14,250 bases of DNA from NCBI GenBank assembly GCA_030674155.1, contig CM060323.1:42538955-42553204 (forward strand), read 5' to 3'. The notes below the pieces were generated by a model. That model had not been told where the DNA came from. It made no database searches and saw nothing but the letters and a program-made list of their open reading frames with translations. Each line of letters opens with the position of its first letter. Position 1 is the stretch's first letter. This stretch comes from Stramonita haemastoma (lineage: Eukaryota > Mollusca > Gastropoda > Neogastropoda > Muricidae). Of this stretch, positions 1 to 7,816 are shown piece after piece. Position numbers and translations under genes: made by a program.

Positions 1-72
1 GAGAGAGACAGAGAGACAGAGAGACAGAGAGACAGAGAGACAGAGAGACAGAGAGACAGAGAGAGACAGAGC
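1..72. repeat. (GAGAGACA)n octanucleotide microsatellite
   Basis: A tandem array of an 8-base unit GAGAGACA runs from the window edge to about base 72 with almost no interruptions, so it probably continues to the left of the window. It is followed by about 43 bases of non-repetitive AT-rich DNA. No coding meaning is attached to it. Confidence 0.9.
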
Positions 73-112
73 ACTGTTCTTTTTCGTAATATACTATAAT
101 TTTTTTTCCGAA

Positions 113-213
<101 letters not shown>

Positions 214-243
214 GCAATTTCCGTCTTTTTCTGTCAGTCTATT

Positions 244-267
244 TGTCTGTCTGTCTGTCTGTCTGTC
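244..267. repeat. (TGTC)6 tetranucleotide microsatellite
   Basis: Six tandem TGTC units follow the TC array closely. Together with the GAGAGACA and TC arrays they make the first 270 bases a compound microsatellite. Confidence 0.9.
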
Positions 268-619
268 CATTTGTCTGATCCACAGACTGTGCAGTGTTCA
301 GCCGAAAGAGGATCACTGGCTATTCATTGCCTGTTTGACGGCTGTATTATTTATACTGCTCTGCTTTTTAGTCATGTTTTTGCGCTGTAGTTGTTGTCTA
401 CATGATCACTCAAAGCCCATTCTGCTTCATTCTAAAATCTCCCATTAATTATTCTCCCAGTGTGGGGGTATTGCGGAGTTTTTCAGTCTGAATAGTATCC
501 CCCATATCTCTTCTTTCTTCTGGTATGGTTTATCACGATCTTCCTGTCGACTGAATCAGGTTCAAAAAAGGATCAACGTTAAAACTGAATGAAACAGATA
601 AAAGAACAACATTAATTGC
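268..619. other. Non-repetitive island, no gene identified
   Basis: This stretch is complex sequence without a recognisable gene. A plus-strand open frame (212-448, GTG start) contains a hydrophobic segment that could pass for a membrane helix. However, it begins inside the microsatellite zone, is short and has no family resemblance I can name. On the minus strand, the frame of the neighbouring LINE fragment continues past its stop to about 539 with weak resemblance to the same protein, too weak to extend the call. Confidence 0.4.
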
Positions 620-622
620 TTA

Positions 623-817
623 AAAAACAGACAGGAACATTGACTCATTCTGTACTCCTTGGTTTAACCATACAAATATGAATCCTAATGTTTCCAAAAG
701 TGTTCTTACTTTCGATACCCAGTGACTTTTGCCTTGATTGTCCAGATTACATAGAAGTTGGTAAGTTTGATGAGAATGGCGAAGTCTATCCATTTTTATT
801 ACACGGAACCAAAATTT
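623..817 (-). pseudogene. Decayed fragment of a non-LTR retrotransposon (LINE) protein
   Basis: The minus strand encodes about 65 residues that I recognise as a block often found in invertebrate non-LTR retrotransposon proteins, usually annotated as RNA-directed DNA polymerase and lying on the C-terminal side of the reverse transcriptase domain. In order the fragment shows KFWFRV, then M-x-R, then YQLLCNLDNQGKSHWVSKVR, then LLETLG, and finally FVWLNQGVQNE and FLSVF. In intact relatives, as I remember them, a K/C-Q-R-L run follows the last element; here a TAA stop (620-622) replaces it. Residues before KFWF come from homopolymer-rich DNA and do not belong to the family. No reverse transcriptase active-site motif, endonuclease or 3' end is present, so this is a broken fragment with no function. 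The identification is from memory of the pattern, without a search. Confidence 0.55.
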
Positions 818-1190
818 CAGAAAGAAAAAATTTTCCCCAGAGGGGGAAGAGGAGGGGCCCTTTTTTTCAAGGCGAAAGAACGGGAATAGAGAAAAACAAA
901 AAACGGGCACTGTTCTTTTTTCTTTAAAATTTTTTTTTAATTTTTTTTCCCGGGGAAATTTCGGGGTTTGGTTCCCCTCCTTTTTCCCTTTCCATTTTCC
1001 CTCCTCCTCTTCTTTTTCAAAAATAGAAAAATTTTTTTTTAAAATTTAAATTTTTGGGGGGGTTTGACTTTGAAGGAAAATGGGTTTTTTGGGGGGTAAA
1101 AATATTAAAAAAAAAAATAAAGTTTTCCAAATACCCAAAGGGAAAAAAAAAAGAAAAAAAAAGAAAAAAAAAAAAAAAAAAAAAAAAAAG
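818..1190. repeat. Homopolymer-rich low-complexity tract ending in poly-A
   Basis: Runs of T, A, G and C of 4-10 bases alternate throughout. From 1143 to 1189 the sequence is almost pure A, broken only by G at 1153 and 1163. No gene is visible. The many adjacent homopolymers (for example around 915-960 and 1030-1100) look more like consensus error or heavily decayed retroposon sequence than a normal single-copy region. Confidence 0.7.
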
Positions 1191-1197
1191 GGGAGAA

Positions 1198-1296
1198 CAC
1201 ACACACACAAACACACACAGCACACCAGATTTAAACACACACACACAACACACATCCCTCCCACACAGCACACACACACACACACACACCAGATTT

Positions 1297-1334
<38 letters not shown>

Positions 1335-1713
1335 CACACACCACACACACACACACAAAACCAACCAGATTTAAACACACACAACAGCACACACACAACC
1401 ACACACACAAATCACACACACACACTACAACACACACCAGATTTAAAGCACAAAAACCACTCACACACACACCACACACACACAACACACACACAAACTC
1501 ACACACAGCCCACCAGATTTAAAAACACACACACAACATCACACACACACACACACACAATACCACACACACACACCACACACCCATTCGCCAGATTTAA
1601 ACACACACACACACACAACCACACACACCCACCCACCACACACACACACACACACAACCAGATTTAAAACACACACCACACACGACACACACACACCTCA
1701 CACACACACACAC

Positions 1714-1746
<33 letters not shown>

Positions 1747-1754
1747 CACACACA
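1198..1754. repeat. CA minisatellite punctuated by CCAGATTTAAA
   Basis: A 557-base CA-rich array contains the 11-base motif CCAGATTTAAA seven times, starting at 1225, 1289, 1365, 1437, 1513, 1591 and 1658. Start-to-start spacings are 64, 76, 72, 76, 78 and 67 bases. The array is therefore a higher-order tandem repeat of one conserved 11-mer plus a variable CA tract, and not a simple dinucleotide microsatellite. Between motifs the CA tract carries scattered single-base interruptions. After the last motif (about 1670-1754) the array is CA without punctuation. Open frames across it are Thr/His or Cys/Val runs and are not genes. Confidence 0.92.
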
Positions 1755-1848
1755 CGAAAATTAAAGCCCTTTGGCAGGTTATGGAGATATGACGCTATTG
1801 AAGTATAGACACTTACTGGTGCAACAACGGGAAATGCTTTCGATTGTA
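1755..1848. other. Short unique spacer between arrays
   Basis: About 90 bases of complex sequence separate the CA array from the trinucleotide array. Its right end, GCTTTCGATTGTAAAATAATAA, weakly resembles the SINE tail seen elsewhere in the window (GCTTATTC...TCCTCGATATAAAA). It could therefore be a degraded tail from which the A/T-rich trinucleotide array grew, but the match is short. Confidence 0.35.
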
Positions 1849-1849
1849 A

Positions 1850-1914
<65 letters not shown>

Positions 1915-2054
1915 CAATAATAATAAAAACAACAATAACAACAACAACAACATACAATAAAATAATAAAAATAATAATTAATAATATAATAAATAATAAT
2001 AAAATAATTAAAAATACTAATAATATAACGACGACGACTACGACGACGACGACG

Positions 2055-2088
<34 letters not shown>

Positions 2089-2279
2089 CGACGATGATGA
2101 TGATGCTATAATAATAATAATATTAATAATAATAAAATAATAAATAATAAAATAATAATAATAATAATAATAATAAATAATAATAATAAACATAACAACA
2201 ACAACTACTCAACAACAACAACAAAAATAATAAAAAAACAACAACAACAACAACAACAACAACAAAAACAAACAATTAC

Positions 2280-2316
<37 letters not shown>

Positions 2317-2559
2317 TAAAAATAATAATAATAAATAAATAATATAGAAATAACAACAACAACTACAACAACCACAACAATACAATAATCAAAATAATAA
2401 TAATAATAATAATTATAATAATAATAATAATAATAACAACCACAACAACAACAACAACAACAATAATAATAATGATAATAATAATAATAAAAATAATAAT
2501 AATAAGTAATAATAATAATAAAAAACCCCAAAAACAATAATAACAACAATAACAACAAA
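1849..2559. repeat. Mixed trinucleotide array (TAA, CAA, CGA, GAT)
   Basis: About 710 bases are built from TAA/ATA units, with blocks of CAA (for example 2056-2088 and 2238-2263), CGA (about 2028-2055) and a short GATGAT block near 2093-2104. Minus-strand frames through it give Tyr, Ile, Val, Cys and Leu homopolymers and have no coding value. The units interconvert by single substitutions (TAA to CAA to CGA), as expected for one array diverging in place. Confidence 0.93.
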
Positions 2560-2860
2560 TTACGTGCGATTCTTCCAAGGGGTTTGGAAGGGAAGGAGAG
2601 GAGGAGGGGTGTGGAGGTAGTACAGGGGAGGAATTCAATGTGATTTGATTTACTTTGGTAGATTTTATTTTCTGTTGTGTTTGTTTACCTTGATTTTTTT
2701 TTAACTTCAGTTTGCTCGTTCTTTGCTTCAAGACGGTGAGGGAGGGATAGGGAGGGAGGGGGGGAGTGGGTGAATTTGTCTTAGAAATGAAGTCCTGTGT
2801 GTACTTGTGTATGCGTGGCATGCAGCAGGGTTGGGGCAGGTTGAAAATAATAACTGGGTA
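2560..2860. other. Non-repetitive island with G-rich stretch, no gene
   Basis: This is complex sequence of about 300 bases. The first third is purine- and G-rich, the middle is T-rich, and a run of G-triplets lies at 2740-2770. No open frame of recognisable origin crosses it. Confidence 0.4.
2740..2770 (+). other. Predicted G-quadruplex motif
   Basis: The G strand shows at least five runs of three or more G separated by one to three bases (GGGAGGGATAGGGAGGG followed by a seven-G run and a final GGG). This satisfies the canonical G3+N1-7 rule. Folding is an inference from the motif only. Confidence 0.6.
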
Positions 2861-2969
2861 CAGAGGAGAGATGAGAGATAGAGAGAGATGGAGAGAGAGA
2901 GATAGAGAGTAGAAGAGAGAGAGAGAAATAGAGAGATGAGAGAGAGAGGAGAGAGAGAAGAGAGAGAGT
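2861..2969. repeat. Degenerate (GA)n purine tract
   Basis: About 110 bases of GA repeat carry scattered T interruptions (GATAGAGA, GATGAGAGA). It is simple-sequence DNA without coding content. Confidence 0.85.
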
Positions 2970-3017
2970 AGTGTAAATGAAGAGATGAATCAAGAATAGA
3001 AATAAACTACAGTGGGG

Positions 3018-3200
3018 TTTTTTTTTGTTTTTGTTTTGTTTTGTTTTTTGTGTTTTGTGGTTTGTGTTGTGTGTGTGTGTGTGTGGGGTGTGTGTGTGTG
3101 TGTGTGAGTGTGTGTGGGGGTTTGGGTGGGGGTGTGTGTGTGTGTGTGTGTGTTGTTGTTGTTGTTGTTGTTGTTTTGTTTTGTTGGTTTTTGTTGTTGT
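3018..3200. repeat. Compound (TTTTG)n-(GT)n-(TTG)n microsatellite
   Basis: T-rich TTTTG-like units (3018-3060) pass into GT repeats with G-rich interruptions (3066-3151), then into TTG units (3152-3174) and TTTTG again. Both strands give open frames of Cys/Val or Thr/His that are pure repeat translations. Confidence 0.92.
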
Positions 3201-3480
3201 TTTTGGGTGTTGTAGGGGAGGAGGAACAGGTGCTTGTGTACTTTTTTCTCTCTATAATTTGTATTTAATGCCATCTGTCTCAGTTTATTTTTGCACATTT
3301 TTCTGATTATAGAATTTCCATAATGGTGTACAGAATATTATGTATTGTCTATAACTTGATTTTATTTGGTGAATTGAAGGGGTGGGAGTGTGGGGCAAAG
3401 GTGGGGGAGGGGGGTAGTTAGAGGGAGAGATGATGTGGTATATATTCAAAACAAACACCCTACACCCAATCGAAATAGAA
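3201..3480. other. Non-repetitive island with G-rich patch, no gene
   Basis: About 280 bases of complex AT-rich sequence contain one G-rich patch at 3379-3414. No recognisable gene or RNA was found. Confidence 0.4.
3379..3414 (+). other. Predicted G-quadruplex motif
   Basis: There are five G-runs (4, 3, 4, 5 and 6 bases) with loops of 1-7 bases, meeting the canonical G3+N1-7 pattern on the plus strand. It lies about 65 bases upstream of a SINE tail sequence. Confidence 0.55.
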
Positions 3481-3540
3481 TTGCTTATTCCATTATTCTC
3501 GATATAAAAAATAAATAAAAATAAATAATAATTAAAAAAA
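3481..3540 (+). mobile_element. SINE 3' tail copy (truncated)
   Basis: The sequence TTGCTTATTCCATTATTCTC followed by GATATAAAA and an A/ATAAA-rich run matches the 3' end of the SINE at 9016-9290 (GCTTATTCTATTATCCTCGATATAAAA, then ATAAAA repeats). Only the tail is present; DNA to its left does not match the SINE body. It therefore looks like a strongly 5'-truncated insertion or a tail shared by several element families. Confidence 0.6.
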
Positions 3541-3574
3541 ATTGATATGTAAAAAGTAATCAACATCCTAACTT

Positions 3575-3890
3575 ATTCACGGTTAAGTTAAAGTCTTATC
3601 CCGAACCTAAGTCTCATCATGCCGGGTGCTTATCCCGTGTTTCTATGGCGTTTAAGCGACTGGAGAGTCATAGACTCCCCCCAGGAAAGGACGCCAGACT
3701 AACGCATGTTTGAACCCCCAACACAAGGTTGGACCCCCTTTTTTTAAACACCTGGGGGGGTGAGAAAATAGCCGTAAAGTGGCCTTTTCCAAGGCAACCA
3801 TGAACGCCATAGCCAAAAGCTGGGATCGAACCGCAACCTTTAGTAGATACGAGTCCAATGCCCCCTAACCACTAGACAACAGCGTGCGGC
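3575..3890 (-). mobile_element. tRNA-derived SINE, minus strand
   Basis: Read on the minus strand from 3890, the element opens with a tRNA-like head carrying both RNA polymerase III internal promoter boxes. The A-box-like TTGTCTAGTGGTTAGG lies at about 3865-3880 and a B box GGTTCGATCCC, a full match to the consensus, at 3822-3832. Box spacing is about that of a tRNA. The anticodon-arm region (about 3840-3862) does not pair well, so it is not a functional tRNA gene. A body of about 200 bases of unrelated sequence follows, ending near 3575-3600 with a TTTAACTT-like tail. The 3710-3770 part has exaggerated homopolymers. SINEs are copied by LINE machinery and encode no protein. The promoter boxes are good, but I cannot name the family. 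Confidence 0.75.
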
Positions 3891-4663
3891 AACATATTCA
3901 AAATGAATGTATCAAAGTCCTTCAATGTTTCGCCTCACTCGTTACCTAACTATCCAATAACATCCTTGAAAATAGGGTAGGCCCCTGCTATAGTTCATAA
4001 CAATATAGCCAGTAAAAAGGTGTCACCAAAGTTGATCAATGTCATCCTAAATAAAAATGAACACGTGTCTATATAACTGGCATCCTACATTTCACCTACA
4101 AAGTGTCTCATTACGTCATCAGATCAAAAATTTGCCCTCCCAAAAACTGAACCAACTCTCTTACCCTTGAACTGATTACATTCAAAATACACAAACATTG
4201 TGTAGGCAAAAGAAAAAGAAAAAAAAAAAAAAACATGAGTAGGGCATGATATTCTAAGTAGGACTTTCTACAGTTAAGGTTAACAAAATAAGGCATCCAT
4301 TTTTTTGTATGTATGTGTTCGTTTTTTTTTCGTTTCTCCTTCCACTGAGTTTCCCAACTTTGGAATTTTAAGTTCTTACTAGTATTTCACTCACGTACAA
4401 GACCAAAACTATACAACAGCAAAAGACCTCTCTATTGTCAGAAAAGGGATCTGCCCCATTTTTTGTCAAGACATCAAAAGGACTTGTAGAAAGTTAGGGA
4501 CATAGTTTGAAAGTTGTTTGTACCTTTTTGCAATTGTGAGCATGCACGTGCTATAAAGTGCAGCTTATTGGAAATGACACACTTTTGGTTTGGCCATCAA
4601 CAGATATTTAGGTCAAAGGCTTGAAAAAAGGTCTGCAGATCAGTTTGAGAAAAGTTGTGTAGG
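3891..4663. other. Non-repetitive island, no gene identified
   Basis: About 770 bases of complex, roughly 38% GC sequence contain only an A-rich run (4209-4232) and a T run (4323-4331). The longest minus-strand frame (4111-4296, 61 residues) crosses the A-run, which gives it a Phe stretch, and resembles nothing I know. No tRNA, promoter arrangement or splice-bounded exon could be supported. Confidence 0.4.
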
Positions 4664-4664
4664 T

Positions 4665-4695
<31 letters not shown>

Positions 4696-5276
4696 AGAGA
4701 GAAGAGTAGGAGAGAAGAGAGAAAGAGCTAGGACAGACAGACAGACAGACAAGACAGACAGAAGACATACAGACAGACAGACAGACAACAGACAGACAGA
4801 CACATAGACAGTAGACAGAGAGAACAGAGTAGAGACGAGAGACAGAGACCAGACAGACGTGTGCGGACAGACAGAGACAGAGAAGACAGAGCAGAGGAGA
4901 CAGATCAGTAGATCGACAGAGAGACAGGCAGTCAGACAGGCAGACCGACAGAGACAGACAGACAGAGACAGACAAGACAGAGACAGATAGACAGAGCAGA
5001 CAGACAGTCAGAGAGAAACAGACAGACAGACAAGAAATAGGAGGGGAAAATTAGAGACAGAGTAAAGAAAGATACAGAGACAGAGACAGACGACAAAAGG
5101 AGAAAGAGACAGACAGAACAGACAGACATACCAGACATAAAAAGAGGAGACGAGACAGAAAGAGATACAGACAGAGACAGAGAGACAAACGATAGAAAGA
5201 GACAGACAGACGACAGAGACAGAGAACAGACAGTGAGACTGACAGAGACGGCAGACAGACATGCAGACAGACAGAC

Positions 5277-5324
<48 letters not shown>

Positions 5325-5507
5325 AGAGAGAAAGAGAGAGAGAGAGAAGAGCGAGATAGAGAGAGAGAGAGAGATACATATACGTGCAGAGACAGACATA
5401 GGCAGAGAGAAAGACAGAGAACCAGACAAACAGAGAAATAGAGACAGACAGAGGCAGCAGAACAGAGAGAGACAGAGATGAAACAGGAGAGCATAACCAG
5501 ACAGAAG
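4664..5507. repeat. Polypurine GA / GACA compound satellite
   Basis: About 840 bases on the plus strand consist almost entirely of A, G and C in GA, GACA and GAGACA units. A cleaner GACA block lies at about 4734-4803 and an uninterrupted GA block at about 5280-5318. T is rare. Minus-strand frames up to 168 residues are Leu/Ser/Val/Cys repeats and plus-strand frames Arg/Glu/Asp repeats; neither is credible protein. Confidence 0.93.
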
Positions 5508-5601
5508 AATGCATATAATTATATCCTTTTGGGGGGTAGTGGGTGGGGATGAGGTTGATAGGATGGAAACTAGATAAGTTGATTTAGTTTATTCAAAGTT
5601 T
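5508..5601. other. Short unique spacer
   Basis: This 94-base complex spacer between the GA/GACA satellite and the CA array contains a G-rich patch at 5530-5550. Nothing further can be identified. Confidence 0.4.
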
Positions 5602-5800
5602 ACACACACACACACTCCACACACACACACACAACACATCACACACACACACACACACAGCACACACACAGAGTGCAGAGCGACGAGCATATGCCTGCTC
5701 TTGCATACACACACACACCCCACACACACACACACACACCCCACACACACACACACCACACACACACAAAAAACACACACACACCACCACACACACACAA
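5602..5800. repeat. (CA)n microsatellite with internal interruption
   Basis: CA repeats at 5602-5666 and 5704-5799 flank about 35 bases of complex sequence (around 5667-5703). CC and AAAAAA interruptions occur inside the second block. Confidence 0.92.
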
Positions 5801-6128
5801 GACAAGAAAAGACAGACGAAGACACACAGATACAAAGAGACACAGGGGCATGACAAAAAACAGCAGACAACAGCAGTAGGAAAATAAAGTTTCCCCTATT
5901 CAGTACCCCCCCGGCTACAAAATTGAATCTATCACACGTAGTTGATGACAAAAAAACTTAAATTCTTTTCTAAAACAAAAAAAAAACCCAGACAGACAGA
6001 CAGCCCCCCAACAGACCGACAGACATAGAAACTCTTTGATAGGAAAGGATAAAGACTTTTAATCTTTCTTGTAAACTGCAGACATCAAAAAATCGTACCC
6101 GTGATCTCTAAGCCCATTTTCAAAACTT
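5801..6128. other. Degenerate repeat-bordering island, no gene
   Basis: This begins with GACA-like remnants (5801-5830), passes through A-rich sequence and another short GACA block (5989-6025), and ends in complex AT-rich DNA that leads into a SINE copy. Homopolymers are common (for example the A run near 5976 and the C run near 6004). No gene or RNA is visible. Confidence 0.4.
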
Positions 6129-6355
6129 GTTCAGAGGATTTTTTTTTTATCTGAGTTAACATTAGTGCCAATCCCCCCCCAAAAATCCTTTGGGTGGAAC
6201 TATAACCGAAGCCCCTGTGTGAACGCCCCGCAGAACTTCTTGCGGCCCCACTTTAATTTAAAAACCCTTTTCCTCTTTTCGAATGTGTGGCCATTGTGTG
6301 CGAGGGAAAAACATTAAACAAAATTTACAAAAATGCATACACACAGGGACTAATA

Positions 6356-6396
<41 letters not shown>

Positions 6397-6440
6397 CAAA
6401 AGATTGCTTAGTCCATCATCCTCGAATTAAAAGAAAAAAA
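6129..6440 (+). mobile_element. SINE copy B, degraded, with internal poly-A
   Basis: This is collinear with the element at 9016-9290. Shared words in order are GAGTTAACAT (6153-6162), ACTATAA-CCGA, GCAGAAC-TCTTGCG, CCTCTTTTCG (6272-6281), GGCCATTGTGTG (6289-6300), CACACAGGG and the tail GCTTA-TCC-TCATCCTCGA. The tRNA-like head cannot be recognised, so the copy is 5'-truncated or decayed. A pure run of 37 A (6359-6395) is inserted at a place where the other copy has only ACAAAATG. The left boundary may extend to about 6091, where similarity fades. Confidence 0.75.
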
Positions 6441-7050
6441 ATAAAAAGTGTTTTTTTAATCGATATAAGCGGAAAATTAAAAACAGTGCGTAAAACTCAT
6501 TGACTAACTTCACCAAAAGATGAACACTAAAACCGTTTCTAACCCACATTTACCTATAGAGTAAAATAGTCAAGATTCCAAGATTCAATTCCTTATTTCA
6601 CCCCCCTTTTGGGGCTTTGGAGGATAACAAACAAGTTCAACAGGAGAAAAGAAACCTTACAGCAATACATCCAAAAGTATTATCAATACCAACAGGAACT
6701 GAAAATCAAGAATTCCTCGCAAAATGAAAAACAAACAATATTAAAGACTCCAGATATTTTTCAGGTATGTCAATTTCTGTAAAAAGCACAAGCAACACTC
6801 GTTAAAGGAAATCAAATCAAATTTCAAGAAATACCTGCAAATCTTATGAATTTTGAGAGAGACAGGAGAACCTTTTTTTTTCGAGATTTACATTTCATCA
6901 GCCTGCAAAAAATAACTACTGGACCTGGGTTGACAAAAATGCTGAGGGAAAAAAATTTTGCCATAAATGTGAAAATTGTAAAGTGGGGACATGCTATGAA
7001 AAATGAAATTCATCCCCTTTAACATTTACACTAAAAAGTCATTCTACCAC
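6441..7050. other. AT-rich island, old repeat remnants possible
   Basis: About 600 bases of AT-rich complex DNA. The stretch 6569-6645 (TCAAGATTCCAAGATTC, then C-rich, then GG-ATAACAAACAAGTTCAAC) resembles 3' ends of invertebrate retroposons that I remember, but not firmly enough to classify. A frame of about 50 codons without stops lies at roughly 6571-6726 and has no start or known relative. A segment around 6987-7040 recurs in degraded form at 7545-7600. Confidence 0.35.
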
Positions 7051-7343
7051 ACTATCTGTATGTATATAGTCTGCATTAAACATTTTGTGTAGTGTACATA
7101 GTCTGCATTAAACATTTTTTTGTAGTGTACATAGTCTGCATTAAACATTTATGTATGTATATAGTCTGCATTAAACATTTTATGTAGTGTATATAGTCTG
7201 CATTAAACATTTTAAGTAGTGTATATAGTCTGCATTAAACATTTTATGTAGTGTATATAGTCTGCATTAAACATTTTATGTAGTGTACATAGTCTTCATT
7301 AAACAATTTTATGTAGTGTATATAGTCTGCATTAAACATTTTC
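7051..7343 (+). repeat. Minisatellite, 32-bp unit, about 9 copies
   Basis: The unit TAGTCTGCATTAAACATTTT followed by ATGTAGTGTATA is tandemly repeated. Unit starts fall at 7067, 7099, 7132, 7162, 7194, 7226, 7258, 7290 and 7323, so periods are 30-33 and mostly exactly 32. Copies differ by only a few substitutions (TATA versus CATA, GCATT versus TCATT) and short T-run changes. The partial left edge extends to about 7051. It encodes nothing; stops occur in all forward frames. Confidence 0.95.
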
Positions 7344-7816
7344 AACACTGGTGAACAGCGACATAAATGTCATCAACTTTAACCCCAAAATTTCATGTAT
7401 TTTACTCTCGAAAATAATAATTCGTAAGCTTTAACATTTTGCTTTTTGTATGGAAAGAATGTATTTTCCAAAACGTGGACATCAATTTAAAAAGAAAAAA
7501 GATGTTTATGAGGTAAATATTTTCCCCAAAGTTTAGAAAACTTTGGACATTTCATTAAAAATGAGAAATCCATCCCCTGTAGCATTCATATTACAATGTT
7601 TACAAAGATGGCTCTCAGAGCAATGCCATTCACTGGACCATTTTCAATGGGTGAATAAATGAAAAATTACAAGTGAATTTTAAGTAATAAAAAACATATT
7701 TTCAAATTTGGGAACTCACGAATGTACCTTTTGGTTTTTAAAAACAATGTTTGTGTTAAGTACGATAAAATGTACACTTATTGCTTTGTTGTAACTTTTT
7801 GGACCCATATCTTGTC
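7344..7816. other. AT-rich island, no gene
   Basis: About 470 bases of AT-rich sequence. Two short segments with GGACAT followed by A-rich sequence (7477-7500 and 7545-7570) resemble each other and a segment at 6987-7005, suggesting an old duplicated repeat around the 32-bp minisatellite. No open frame of note was found. Confidence 0.4.

Noticed and set aside
688..927. Plus-strand ATG frame of 79 residues containing a GTAAGT splice-donor-like sequence at 761.
   Set aside because: It lies antisense to the LINE protein fragment and ends in homopolymer-rich DNA. The donor-like hexamer is expected by chance and no partner exon is visible.
1198..1754. CRISPR-like array, because a short motif recurs at regular intervals.
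   Set aside because: The recurring unit is only 11 bases, the intervals are CA microsatellite and not unique spacers, and the DNA is eukaryotic in character.
3803..3890. Possible tRNA gene on the minus strand, because both A and B boxes are good.
   Set aside because: The anticodon and acceptor stems do not pair properly, and about 200 bases of SINE body follow, so it is a SINE head.
5008..5514. Minus-strand frames up to 168 residues rich in Leu, Ser, Val and Cys that resemble multi-pass membrane proteins.
   Set aside because: They are reverse-complement translations of a GA/GACA satellite, and two minus-strand frames are open at once, which is the mark of simple sequence.
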